From: Posidonia oceanica
Taxonomy: Eukaryota; Streptophyta; Magnoliopsida; Alismatales; Posidoniaceae
Direction of reading: 5' to 3'
Length of the DNA: 64,000 nucleotides
Assembly: GCA_037176725.1 (NCBI GenBank)
Contig: JAZBRS010000049.1
Span: forward strand, 39,486,001 to 39,550,000
Shown here piece by piece: positions 44,985 to 56,037 of this stretch (position 1 is the first letter of the stretch; each line of letters starts with the position of its first letter). The position numbers were made by a program, and so were the translations under genes. Under the pieces are notes generated by a model. It saw only the letters and a list, made by a program, of their open reading frames with translations, was not told where the DNA came from and searched no databases.

Positions 44985-45268
44985 ACGTTGGAAAACCAGC
45001 GTATAACGTTATAAGCGAGAGAACTCCCGTATAACGACCTCCGAGGCATAACTGCCAGGATCAGAGAAGATTCTCCAATTAAGGAGTCATTAAGTGTGAT
45101 TAAACTCGACTTTGATGGCTTTGACCAGTCAATAGGTTCCAAAGAAGGCAAAAACATGATTTCTGAATTGGGCCAAATAAGGAAAGCTTTGGCTGACTGG
45201 GTTGCCACGTTGGACGCTGGAAAGCCAGTGGCCAATGTTAGCCGCTGGAAAACCAGCGGACAACACCC
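44985..45268. promoter_or_regulatory. AACGTT motif arrays in U3 of the X-A LTR
   Basis: Two clusters. The first has TTATACGTTGGAAAACC, AGCGTATAACGTTATAAGCG and CCGTATAACGACC (44985-45040). The second has GCCACGTTGGACGCTGG, AGTGGCCAATGTTAGCCGCTGG and AGCGGACAACACCC (45205-45268). On the minus strand they lie ~70-350 bp upstream of the TATA box, the same arrangement as at the three PMD promoters. Confidence 0.6.
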
Positions 45269-45473
45269 TTAATCAGTTTGACTTCCAAATTTGGTCAGGA
45301 CGTGAAGAACACTCAGGTTGCCAACATTTGGGGCTTAGAAAGGTATAGCATTTTGGACTTGAGAGGAACATTTGGCTCAAGTGAGATTCAGAAATGGGTG
45401 GAGGGCCTCTAAAAGCGACCTAATGCAAGAGACTATCCTAACATGAAGGGAGTGCCAAAACGGGGTATCTACA

Positions 45474-47737
45474 ATAGTCAGCAACTTCTCTCTTCATGCC
45501 AGGCCACCAAAAATTCTGCTTTAGATCCTGATACATCTTCGTGTATCCTGGGTGGACGGTGTGCTTGGATCGATGAGCTTCATCCAGTAACCTCCGCCTG
45601 GCCTCCTCGTACTGGGGCACAAACAAGCGCTGATGAAACCTCAGCTCCCCAAGTACGCCAAGAGAAAAGTCCGCGCTTCCCCAGCGTGCAACTTCTCAAC
45701 AGTCGCCTGAAAGAAAGGGTCTGTCTGCTGACAAGCAACAATGAACTCCACTAGCTTGGAATGAATAGACAAACTCGCCATATAGGCACCGCCTGCTTCC
45801 CGATGTAGTCTCTTGAGTCCACAGTCAGCCAGATTCTCCAACATGGTCCACTCCTTGACAATCAGGCTAGCCATAACGTGCGTACGCCGACTCAGGGCAT
45901 CGGCGACCACGTTGGCCTTCCCAAGGTGGTAGGACAAACTAAAATCATAGTCCTTGAGATACTCCACCCACCTCCGCTGCCGCATGTTGAGGTCTTTCTG
46001 AGTAAATATATACTTCAGACTCTTGTGATCCGTGTAGACCTCAAACTGCTCCCCATACAGGTAGTGTCACCAAAGCTTCAGCGCGAACACCACGGCAGCC
46101 ATCTCAAGATCATGGGTAGGGTAGTTCTTCTCGTGGTCTTTCAACTGACGGGAGGCATAAGCCACAACATTGCCATGCTGCATCAGAACACTACCCAACC
46201 CAACACCACTAGCATCACTATACACAGTGAAGCCACCACTTCCAGAAGGCAAGGTCAGAATAGGAGCAGAAGTCAGACGAGCTTTCAACTCATTCAAACT
46301 CGCCTCACAACCTTGGTCCCAAATGAACGGAACCCCTTCCTTGGTGAGAGCTGTCAGGGATGAAGCAATGGAAGAGAAATCCCTGATAAACCTCCTGTAA
46401 TAACCTGCCAACCGTAGGAAACTTCTAATCTCAGACACACTCCTGGGTCTCTGCCAATTGCTGACTGCCTCAACCTTGGCAGGATCAACTCTGACGCCGT
46501 CTCCAGAGATAAGGTGGCCAAGGAACATAACCTCCCTCAACCAGAACTCACACGTGGAGAACTTGGCGTACAGCTGGTGCTGCCTCAGAACATCCAGTAC
46601 CGCCCTCAGATGTTGGGCATGAGCTGCCTCATCTGAGGAGTAGACCAAGATGTCGTCTACAAAGACCACCATAAACTGGTCTAAGAAAGGCCTGAAGATT
46701 CGGTTCATCAATTCCATGAAGGCAGCAGGGGCGTTGGTCAAGCCGAAGGGCATAACCACGAACTCAAAGTGATCGTACCACGTCCGGATGGCAGTCTTCT
46801 GAATGTCTGAATCATGGATCCTCAACTGATGATATCCTGATCTCAGATCAATCTTCGAGAAGACGGAGGCAGACTGCAACTGATCAAACAGGTCTTCCAC
46901 ACGGGGCAAGGGATACTTGTTTTTCACTGTAAGTTGATTCAACATCCGATAGTCTATACACAACCGGAGTGAACCATCCTTCTTACGAACGAACAAGACA
47001 GGCCCTCCCCACAGAGACACACTTGGCCTGATGAATCCCTTGTCCAACAACTCCTGCAGCTGGGCCTTAAGCTCCCCCAACTCAGCTGGCGCCATCCGAT
47101 AAGGATTCTTCGCAACAGCACCACTGCCCGGAGTCAGCTCAATAAAGAACTCCACTTCCCTGTGAGGGGGCATGCTAGGCAAATCATCTAGGAAAACGTC
47201 AGGATATTCACACACAACAGATATGTTGTGAACACCTGACTCCGGAGAAGGGGAGGTAACCACACTAGTAAGGTACCCCACACAACCCTGAGCCAAAGAC
47301 TTGTAAGCCTTCACAGCAGAAATCACAAGCTTAGGCTCATCCTGGCGCACACCCTGCACAAAGAAGGAATCGGTCCCAGCAACACCAAAGAAAATCCTCC
47401 TGCGAGGACAGTCGATTAAAGCAGAACATTGGCCCAGCCAGTCCATGCCCAAGATAACATCATACTCATTCATGCTCATGAGGATGAGAGTGGCATCGAA
47501 CTCCCGGCCATTCAGCTCCAGATCGACAGAAGGTAGATATCTCCACGCCAAACTGTGCTCACCCAGCGGCGTTACCACTTCCAAGTGGAAAGCTAACTTG
47601 GCTGGTACATCATCCAGCTTCGCCGCAAAAGACTCGGAGACAAAAGAGAAAGTGCTCCCTGAGTCAAATAGAACTTCGGCCATTTGGCTCGCCACAAGAT
47701 AAGAACAAGGCCAAAGCACAACCAACAACATCCCCAT
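45474..47737 (-). pseudogene. Tekay-like pol: protease, RT, RNase H, start of integrase
   Basis: The main frame (47737-46067) has the protease ([24 protein letters not shown]), then [65 protein letters not shown] (FVDD near 46655), and [14 protein letters not shown]. RNase H follows ([16 protein letters not shown]). It is cut at 46066 by TGA where chromoviruses have the Arg of RHYLYG (CGA to TGA). The next frame (45985-45641) carries the rest of RNase H ([16 protein letters not shown]). After a 1-bp shift near 45650 comes the integrase HHCC region (HRSKHTVHPGYTKMYQDL, FWWPGMKREVADYC), which stops abruptly at 45474 against the X-A LTR. The integrase tail is at 2019-2885. Confidence 0.92.
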
Positions 47738-47770
47738 TAATCAACAAGGTTCATATTACAGGGGGAAAGA

Positions 47771-47797
47771 AACAACAACAACAACAACAACAACAAT
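47771..47797. repeat. CAA microsatellite between Tekay gag and pol
   Basis: AAC is repeated about nine times. It lies where gag should run into protease and probably marks local slippage that disrupted the gag-pol frame. Confidence 0.85.
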
Positions 47798-47819
47798 GGG
47801 TCACACCACCCAAAGGAAA

Positions 47820-49007
47820 CTACAGGGACTTACCCTCTACAACATTACCAGAGGGTCCACAGTCGGGAGCTGAAATAGTAAACACATGCCCCCAGGTCGG
47901 CTGCTGTGGCACATTCCCCGCTCGCTTGGGAGGATCCAGGCACATCCTTTGTACATGTCTCGATCTCCCGCAGTTGTAGCACACCACTCCGCTCCGATTC
48001 GTCACCTACTGTGCACGAGGACAGTGCGCTGCAAAGTGACCCGTTTGGCCACACTGGAAACATTGGGTGCTACCCTATCCACTCGAAGCAGCTTGACTCG
48101 GACCGATGCTACCAACTCCTGCAAGGCTGTGCCGGACACTGGAGGCAGGGCCAACACCACCACCTCGAGCAAAACTACGCCGGGCACCAGAACCACTGCC
48201 AGATCTGTCCTTCTTTCTCTTCCCTGGGCTACTCATGCCATTGGAACTCGGTGGACTAGAGACAGAAAACCGGGAAGTGAAGGGCAACTTGGCCTTCCCC
48301 TTGGAGTGACCACTCACATACTGGTTATACTCCTCTTCAAAGTGGGAAGCCATCTGAACAACCTCAGCTACCGTCACACAGCGGCAGCTCATCACCTTCA
48401 CCCTCAAGTTGGGTTGAAGGCCTTCCAGAAATCTCTCCGCCCGCCTTTCCTCAGAATTAAAGGCCTAGGCAAACCTCTCCAACCGGGCAAAATAGGCTTC
48501 ATACTTAGCCACAGACATCCTGCCCTGCTGCAGACTCCCGAACTCTCGGTCGAATCGGCTCCTCACATGGCTCGAGAAGTACTTCTCATGGAATGCAGCT
48601 TCGAAGTCCTTCCACTTGATCTCGACCGTGATAGAATCTGGAAACTTCAGCCGCCTGGTGGCTCTCCACCACTCATCGGCATCGTTGTCGAGCTGAAAGG
48701 CAGCCAACCGCACCTAGTGCTCCTCTGGGCACGCCAAACTATCCAACAACTTCTCAATCCTTTGCAGCCATGCCTCGCTCTCCTTAGGAGTACCAGTACC
48801 CTTGAACGTCGACGGGTGGAGCTTGCTCAACTGGTGCAGCCACGGATCTCCCTAAGACGCTCTACTAGGGCCACTCTTGCCAAAAGCCTGAGAGATCCCG
48901 CGCATCCAACCTCGCAACTCCGTCCACACACCCTACCAACCACTCTCCTCTCGAGGGCTAGGTTCCTCAGCAGGGGCCTTATCCTTTCGACGACCGTGGC
49001 GAGACAT
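47820..49007 (-). pseudogene. Tekay-like gag with two zinc knuckles, decayed
   Basis: The start ATG at 49007 (MSRHGRRKDK) is followed by LHQLSKLHPSTFKGTG, VRLAAFQLDNDADEWWRATRR, FEAAFHEKYFSSHVRSRFDREF, and LEGLQPNLRVKVMSCR. Two CCHC knuckles follow, CFQCGQTGHFAAHC (near 48045) and CYNCGRSRHVQRMC (near 47950). In-frame stops occur near 48855, 48715, 48465, 48075 and 48008. The retrotransposon-gag core is clear. Its only neighbours are the PBS upstream and pol downstream. Confidence 0.88.
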
Positions 49008-49160
49008 GTTGAATCAGGAGACAAGCAACAAAACCTGCACCACAGCCAATAAGACAAGCAACAATATGTGCCGAACAACAGGTGCAAATTCAATCATGAT
49101 ATGCAATTTCCAATGGAGTCACTAGACTGACCACCCCTAGGCTAGTGCAACCTAGTGAAC

Positions 49161-49176
49161 CTGGGCTCTAATACCA
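49161..49176 (-). promoter_or_regulatory. Primer binding site (initiator Met tRNA) of the Tekay-like element
   Basis: On the minus strand TGGTATTAGAGCCCAG follows the LTR end after 4 bp. It matches the usual TGGTATCAGAGC Met-type PBS with one C-to-T change. Confidence 0.88.
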
Positions 49177-49180
49177 AACC

Positions 49181-51879
49181 TGTAACGACCCAAGTCGCTA
49201 CCAACAAAACCTACAGCCCAACAAATTTAAAATTTAATTAAATACAACATTTCACAACAAACCATTGGGCTAAAACAATATCAATGCCAGGAACCTGTAG
49301 TGGACAGCTACGTGACTCCTTATATATGCACTACACCCCAAACCAGCTAATCATCTGCACCTGAAAACCAAACAAGCACACGTGAGTGACCTAGAAATCG
49401 TCACCCAGCACACACCTCGCAAAAACCACGCGAGAAACCGGCGTAAAGCCTCAAATATGGTACAACCGGCAAAACCCCCAAAATCTGGGTCCACAACAAG
49501 CAATATAAATAATAAAACACCCTTCCCAAAGCCCACAAACTAAAACCAGGGAAGACAGGCATTTCCAGAAATATAAATCACAAAGCCACGGTCCACCGGC
49601 CCAAAACCTCAAAACCACACAAAACCCTCCAACCCCTCAGGCTGGGAAAACACTCGGCCCACTGGCCAAGACAAGGCGGAAATACCTTGCAGAACTAAAG
49701 CTCAATCAAATATAATGGCCCACCGGTCCAAAGCTCAAACCAAAACCACACGCCACAACTAGGCGGGAAAACATCTGGCCTAATACGGTCCAAAACACAG
49801 AACACAAACTCACGTCATACACAGGCGGAAAGCAACTAGCCCAATATAGCCCCAAACAACAGCAAAACTCACAAAGTCCGAAACTCAGGCAAAGCTCAAG
49901 GCCTAATATGGTCAGCAACAACAAAACACAGCCCCATGGGCACAAAAATCACAACTGACCGTATTGCTTGGCGCCAAGCAACCGATCTGGCCTCATGCAG
50001 TAGCCAGGGACTCACCCGTGCAGCTCACTGCACTGCCACGGACACCTGCCCTGTGGAGGAGCGTGTCCGTCCCGGCATCTCGTCACTAGAGACGCCTCAA
50101 AAGCAATCCCTCACCAGGGAAGCTACTCACCCCAACTGGGAAAGCTGTCCTCACTCAGGACAAACCACAGGGCACGCCTAATATACGGCGATCTCAACTC
50201 AGTGCTCCGAACCACAAGAGGCTCCAACCCTAGGCTCAGCCAGTACCAATGCCCCGAACCACTAGAGGCTCCAACCCCTAGGCTCAGCCGGCACCCAAAA
50301 CAAGGTAGGTCCCGGTGCCCGTAACAACTAGGGTATCACGCTCAGCTACGCAGGAGTATCATACCTCCCGAGTCCGCTGCCACGATACCGCTAGGTACGG
50401 CCGGCACCTCGACCAGCAAACCTCAACCCAAGCGAAGTGTGCGACACACCAGGAACACCGTCGCATCCCCAGGTCTAGCCAACACAACTCCTAGGTTTTC
50501 GGTCACGGAAAACCTCGGCAAAATCATTTACAAACCATTCATATTTTTCCTCAAAATCCTTTTGAAAACATTTATCGAACATCATGGGCTAAAGCACAAT
50601 AAGCCCCAAAACCAACCGAGGAAACCACATTGGAAAACAAGCCCGGGAGAGCATCCTAGACCAAAATCGGCAGACCGGTACTCCCACCGGTATACTGAAA
50701 ATCCCTGTTTTGGTGGAATCAAATCCACCGGTCGACCGGTCCGCACAGTGATCGGCAGACCGATATCACATCAGTCGTACCGAAAATTCTTGCTTCGATG
50801 GAACTAAATCCACCGGCCGACCGATCGAACCCTGAAAATGGCAGACCGATCAATATCGATCGACCAAAATCAGGTCCTGGCCTAAATCTGACGGCAAAAC
50901 GGGACACCGATATCACACCAGTGTACCGATTTCCCCAGAAATCGACAGACCGACCAAAAAGGTCGTGCCGAACCAGGACAGGGCAGCCAACTTGAAAACC
51001 CGACTTAAAATCCCAAACGCCCGAAACTAACTCAAAAACTAGCGTGCCATATTCTGGAATCTCCAGAATAAAACAAGGAATGCAATCATACCCTCGGTAT
51101 GGCATTCTGAGGCACGCAACACGAGAAAACACCGAAAATCCAATACTCAAGTTGATTTCTATAAAAATCCCGAAACAATATCAAATCCGCGCTAAACTGG
51201 GCGCGCAACACATGCAAACGAGCGTCTCCGCTCGAGCAACACAAATATATCACAATCGCCTCAATCCGAGGCCCAAAACACCGGAATTCACCGGAAAACC
51301 ACATATCAAGCATTTAAACCTACTGAAGCCAATTAAATTCGCTTAAATGGATATAAATCCCTAAAAATTGCCAAAGTTAAATATAACATACAAATCATGG
51401 CAAGGGAAGCATGCAAGGCAAATTCTACAATATTAAGGCTCCTAAGGCGAGACGTGTACCTTGGAAAAAGGGATAACCTCCGTCCAACGGCGGTCTACAC
51501 GCACACCGAGCACGCCACTCCACTGGGAAGCCGACCGGAACTCGCTCGCCGCACCATCGGCTGCCACCGTAGCCGCCAACCACCAGCGGAGAGGAAGAGG
51601 AGGAAGAAGGAGGGGACGGAAGGGGAAGAGGAAGGGGAGGAGGAGGGAGGGAGAGGAAGGTGGGGGAGAGGTCGGTGGGGAGAGGGGGAGGAGGAAGGAG
51701 CTGCCCGCCAGCTAGGGCTAGGGCACGGGGGAGGAGGAGGAACGGGCACGAGCTGGGGGAGAGGGGGAGAGGGCACGAGTCGGTTGGGAGGGGGAGAGAG
51801 CCGCGCGTGAGGGGAGGGGGAAGGGAAGAGAGAGAGGGCACGTGAGGGAGGGGTGGGGGAGGAAAGAGAGAGAGGAAAG

Positions 51880-51910
<31 letters not shown>

Positions 51911-52152
51911 GAAGGGAGAGAAAGAGAGAGGGAGAAAGAGAGAGGGAGAAACATAGGGACCAGGCCACAACCTGTCCCACCAACCACCACAAGTGGGAGT
52001 CCACCACAACAATACAGGTGGAGACCCACACAAATCACAGATGGAGCCCACAACAACTCAAGTAGGGCCCGCAAGGCCACTAACACCCGACTAAAGCCAT
52101 GGAATTCATTAAACAAGCATAATTATAAGGAAATAAATTCCTGGGTGTTACA
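49181..52152 (-). mobile_element. 5' LTR of the Tekay-like element
   Basis: A complete 2972-bp LTR, TGTAACACCC (minus, from 52152) to GGTCGTTACA (49181). It is flanked inside by the Met PBS. The outside base 52153 starts the X-B tandem array, so the element inserted into X-B. The expected 5-bp target duplication would be GTTAT (52153-52157), but its partner is beyond the window. It contains the 85-bp doublet (~50695-50860) and the GA-rich tract (51590-51955). Confidence 0.93.
51590..51955. repeat. GA-rich low-complexity tract in the 5' LTR
   Basis: Homologous to 1425-1790 but with a longer GAGAGA run near 51880-51912. It encodes nothing recognisable in any frame. Confidence 0.85.
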
Positions 52153-53010
52153 GTTATGCTCCGGGGCTTGCTTTATTTGTCCGGTTGTGCTCCGGGGCTT
52201 GCTTTGTTTGTCCGGTTGTGCTCCAGGGCTTGCTTTATTTGTCCGGTTGTGCTCCAGGGCTTGCTTTATTTGTCCGGTTGTGCTCCAGGGCTTGCTTTAT
52301 TTGTCCAGTTGTGCTTTGGGGCTTGCTTTGTTTGTCTGGTCATGCTCCAGGGTTTGCTTTATTTGTCCAGTTGTGCTCCGGGGCTTGCTTTATTTGTCCG
52401 GTTGTGCTCCGAGGCTTGCTTTGTTTGTCCGGTCATGCTCCGGGGTTTGCTTTATTTGTCCGGTTGTGTTCCGGGGCTTGCTTTATTTGTCCGGTTGTGC
52501 TCTGGGGTACCTGCTTTTGATTGGTTTGCTTTGTTATCCCGGTTATGCTCCGGGGATCTTTGCTTTGGTATCCCGGTTATGCTTCGGGGATCTTTGCTTT
52601 GGTGTCCCGGTTATGCTCCGGGGATCTTTGCTTTGGTGTCCCGGTTATGCTCCGGGGATCTTTCCTTGGTAGGTTTGCTTTGTTATCCCGGTTATGCTCC
52701 GGGGATCTTTGCTTTGGAATCCTGGTTATGCTCCGGGGATCTTTCCTTGGTAGGTTTGCTTTGTTATCCCGGTTGTGCTCCGAGGATCTTTGCTTTGGTA
52801 TCCCGGTTATGCTCCGGGGTTCTTTCCTTGATTGGTTTGCTTTGTTATCCCGGTTGTGCTCTGGGGATCTTTGCTTTGGTATCCCGGTTATGCTCTGGGG
52901 ATCTTTGCTTTGGTATCCCGGTTATGCTCCGGGGTATTTTCTTTGATTGGTTTGCCTTGTTATCCCGATTGTGCTCCGAGGATCTTTCTGATTTGCCGAG
53001 GGGATTACCC
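52153..53010. repeat. 31/34-bp tandem array of X-B
   Basis: The same units as 3388-4290: a block of 31-bp GTGCTCCGGGG...TTTATTTGTCCGGTT units, then 34-bp ATCTTTGCTTTGG units. The first bases abut the Tekay LTR directly. A >330-codon open frame across it is an artefact of stop-free repeats. Confidence 0.9.
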
Positions 53011-53025
53011 AAGGGAAGCAGAAAT

Positions 53026-53995
53026 AAAAACCTGACATGCCTAGGGGAAGACCCAAGGGAGTCGAAAACAAACATGCCTAGGGGAAGACCCGAGGGAGTC
53101 GAAAGTAAAAACTTGACGTGCCTGGGGGAAGACCCGAGGGAGTCGAAAGTAAAAACTTGACGTGCCTAGGGGAAGACCCAAGGGAGTCGAAAATAAAAAC
53201 TTGACGTGCCTAGGGGAAGACCCAAGAGAGTCGAGAATAAAAACTTGACGTGCCAAGGGGAAGACCCGAGGGAGTCGAAAATAAAAACATGACGTGCCTA
53301 GGGGATGACCCAAGGGAGTAAAAATAAAAATAGGACGTGCCTAGGGGAAGACCCGAGGGAGTCGAAAATAAAAACTTGACGTGCCTAGGGGAAGACCCGA
53401 GGGAGTCGAAAATAAAAACTTGACGTGCATAGGGGAAGACCCAAGGGAGTCGAAAATAAAAACATGACGTGCCTAGGGGAAGACCCAAGAGAGTCGAAAA
53501 TAAAAACTTGACGTGCCTAGGGGAAGACCCAAGGGAGTCGAAAATAAAAGCATGACGTGCCTAGGGGAAGACCCAAGGGAGTCGAAAATAAAAGCATGAC
53601 GTGTCTAGGGGAAGACCCAAGGGAGTCGAAAATAAAAACATGACGTGCCTAGGGGAAGACCCAAGGGAGTCGAAAATAAAAACATGACGTGCCTAAGGGA
53701 AGACCCAAGGGAGTCGAAAATAAAAACTTGACGTGCCTAGAGGAAGAACCGAGGGAGTCGAAAATAACAGCATGACATGGCTAGGGGAAGACCTGAGGGA
53801 GTCAAAAATAAAAACATGACGTGCCTAGGGGATAGGGGAAGACCCGATGGAGTCGAAAATAAAAACTTGACGTGCCTAGGGGAAGACCCGAGGGAGTCGA
53901 AAATAAAAACTTGACGTGCCTAGGGGAAGACCCGAGGGAGTCGAAAATAAAAACTTGACATGCCTAGGGGAAGACCCAAGGGAGTCAAAAAGGAT
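53026..53995. repeat. 44-bp tandem array, about 22 units, in X-B
   Basis: Same unit as 4316-4935 with ~8 more copies. One unit near 53830 carries a 9-bp internal duplication (GGGGATAGGGGA). The homogeneity suggests recent unequal exchange or replication slippage. Confidence 0.92.
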
Positions 53996-54072
53996 ACTTT
54001 TGGCTTAGCTTGCTTTGTTGACCCGGTTGTGCTCCGGGGTCTTCTTTTCTGCTCTCAGTTCTGCTTTGACTC

Positions 54073-54165
54073 GTTGGACGCGTGATTGTTAGCGTTCAAC
54101 ATTGGACGCTTGAAGCACCGCAGCTAACGTTGGACGGCATTATGGCCGCGTATAACGTCGCGAGA
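54073..54165. promoter_or_regulatory. AACGTT palindrome array upstream of PMD1 (X-B)
   Basis: GTTGGACGCGTGA, AGCGTTCAACATTGGACGC, GCAGCTAACGTTGGACGGC and CCGCGTATAACGTCGCG. The order is conserved with 5011-5100. The TATA box TATATTAG follows at 54258-54265. Confidence 0.6.
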
Positions 54166-54352
54166 GAGGCTGCTGTCTTTCCTGTTCGGGCACCGCCGTT
54201 TTGGCAGTAAATTCCCAAATTTCTTTAGGTTTCCATTCCGATGAAGGCTCCACGGCCTATATTAGACCTCCTCTTGGCTTGAATCTTGTAGTTCAAACAT
54301 TTATCTTCCTTCCCTTGTTGATTTTTGCTTGCTAGGGCTTGTGCTTCTACTC

Positions 54353-55704
54353 ATGGATTTGAGTGATATCCCACGTCATACTTTCCAGGTGGCCGTCTTC
54401 TCCTCTCCTTCTGACATGGTGCAGCTCCGACTGGAGGCCATACCCAACCATTTGACGAATCTGTTGGTGCATGAAAAGGTACTCCCCGTTTTCATCTTGT
54501 CTGCATACTCCCATTCTCGTACTTTTGCTGATTTTTCTTTACTTTATAGCCCCTATCTTCTGCCAACAATGATCGAGACTCGAAAGCCTATCAGTTGGAC
54601 TGGGTTCAACAATTCCGTTCTTGGGCTTTGAAGAAGTACCGGGAACGCTTGGAGGAGGCTGGTCTCTGTTAGGCGCTTCGCCAGCTGCGGTAGCCTGTTG
54701 ACTGGAAGGCGCTCTTCGGCCTTTACGGGCTGTGGAACCCTTTGATTCATACGTTCTTTTCTTCTTCTGGGGAATTGACCATCCTCTTGGAGGAGGTGAG
54801 CGCCCTCCTAGGTATTCGACATGCCGACCCATCCATTTACTACAGGGATGCCTACCTTCTGTCAATCGAGGTGGTACGTTCGTTCTCTCTCTTAAAGCGC
54901 ATCTTCGGCTCCGTTGTTGTGCCGGAAGACCTGGTGCTGGATGGCTGCATCAAACTCTCCTCTTTGTGGAAATTTTTCTGGAAACAGCGCGACAGCATCC
55001 GCTCTGAGGCATCTTGTTTGGAATGCGTCTTCATCCCGATCAGGGGACTGATGCTCTTCCCAAATGAAGCTCTGACTATTAGTGCCTACCATGCCGAGCT
55101 CATGTGCATCTACGTGCGCAACTTGGAGAAGTGTTTGAGTCAGTCTGTTTTGGCTTTTACCATCCGAGGCTTATCCAGTGCCTGCATCGGGGGGCCATTC
55201 TTTGGCTCACCGTTCCTAGTTCTGCGCTGGCTGGAGGAGCACTTTCTTCTGCCTGCTTTTGATGCTAGCCTTCCCTTGGAGGAGCTCATCCGCCGCCTAT
55301 GTGTCTGCGAGGTCAAATCCCAGATGGATTCGCTCAGTCCCCCCTCGTCTTTCAGGACAATGTCTGACCCAGAGTATTTCCTGACGCTGATTGGGGCGAC
55401 CGAGTTTGTGGGGTACAACCCTCAGCGCTGCTTCTCAATGTTGGGTACTCCTTGGGCTATACCTCCCTTGCCGCGCTTCTCTGATATGATTCTCCCATGC
55501 TTGAGGGACACTCTTGGGGACATCATCTAGGTCTTCTATCAGGCTGGTACTTGGGATGGGAAGGGGCGAAACCGAGTCCTTTCTGCATGGGAGAACTCGA
55601 GTGCGGACCGTGAAGCCATTTCTCTTGCAACTTATGACGCTTGGTACGAGGGCGTGCGTCCTAAATTGTTCATTGAATTTCCTTCAAAAAGACAGAAGAT
55701 GTAG
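54353..55704 (+). pseudogene. PMD1, X-B copy: full-length frame with two stops
   Basis: Exon 1 is 54353-54478 (42 codons, MDLSDIPRHTFQVAVF) and exon 2 is 54550-55704 (385 codons). The GT-AG intron is phase 0. There is no frameshift. Premature stops are TAG at 54670-54672 (shared with X-A) and TAG near 55528 (Gln CAG in X-A). The core is WNPLIHTFFSSSGEL / ILLEEVSALLGI, and the C-terminus is FPSKRQKM. AATAAA is at 55728. It is the better preserved PMD1 copy. Function is unknown beyond PMD family membership; host PMD proteins are nuclear and linked to TE silencing, but whether this copy antagonises or uses that pathway is speculation. Confidence 0.87.
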
Positions 55705-55787
55705 TTAGAAATGTATCACTTATCATTAATAAAATTTATCTCGTCTCTTTGGTCCATATTGAATGAATTTGTATGAGTTGTACGCTC

Positions 55788-55927
55788 AACAAGGCGCGTC
55801 CAACGTTATACGCTGGAAACTCACCGGCTAACATTTTAACTCGCAAAATGTTGAACGCTAGTATTCACGCGTATAACATCCTTTCTTCCCGAGACGTTGG
55901 ACACTAGGATTCACACGTACAACGTTA
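55788..55927. promoter_or_regulatory. AACGTT palindrome array upstream of PMD2 (X-B)
   Basis: It includes the full palindrome GCGTCCAACGTTATACGC (55796-55813), then CCGGCTAACATTTT, AAAATGTTGAACGCTAG, GCGTATAACATCC, GACGTTGGACACTAGG and ACGTACAACGTT. The TATA box TATAAAA follows at 55933-55939. Confidence 0.62.
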
Positions 55928-56037
55928 AAAGGTATAAAACCCTTGTCCTACGCCACGGGTGGCCATCTGGTTTCTTCCTCTCTTCTTCTCCGGCGACAGC
56001 AATCTTTCCGGCGAGCTTCTCCTTCACTCCGGCGATC

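Larger units (their letters stand above)
2886..45473 (-). mobile_element. Large Tat-lineage Ty3/gypsy element, copy X-A
   Basis: On the minus strand this reads 5' LTR (45473-44094), PBS, leader, gag, tandem proteases, RT/RNase H, archaeal-type RNase H, integrase (to 34003), three antisense PMD genes, and tandem-repeat arrays. Removing the Ogre-like insertions (10318-22113 and 22560-31234) leaves about 22.1 kb, without any 3' LTR. The second RNase H marks the Tat lineage. It lies inside the Tekay integrase gene, but the left junction at 2886 falls in 3' repeat sequence and the flanks (AACGA and ATAGT) show no target-site duplication. It is therefore a damaged rather than a clean insertion. X-B (52153-64000) is a second copy in the same orientation. 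Confidence 0.85.
44094..45473 (-). mobile_element. 5' LTR of X-A
   Basis: On the minus strand it begins TGTAGATACCCCGTTTTGGC at 45473 and ends CATATCCA at 44094, about 1380 bp. The right boundary is sharp: the next base (45474) is Tekay integrase sequence. A TATA box is at 44909-44915, about 560 bp from the LTR start. Motif arrays lie upstream of it at 44985-45058 and 45205-45268. The left boundary depends on the PBS call and is less certain. No second LTR of this type is visible in the window. Confidence 0.75.

Noticed and set aside
47886..49052. 388-codon plus-strand frame opposite Tekay gag
   Set aside because: It is the antisense shadow of gag, with low-complexity composition and no domain; the minus strand shows clear gag and zinc knuckles.
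52156..53160. 334-codon open frame (CAPG/LCSG repeats) and similar frames at 3391-4327
   Set aside because: They are tandem 31/34-bp units lacking stops in all plus frames, so every register is open. No start context and no conserved protein; X-A and X-B differ in unit number without regard to frame.
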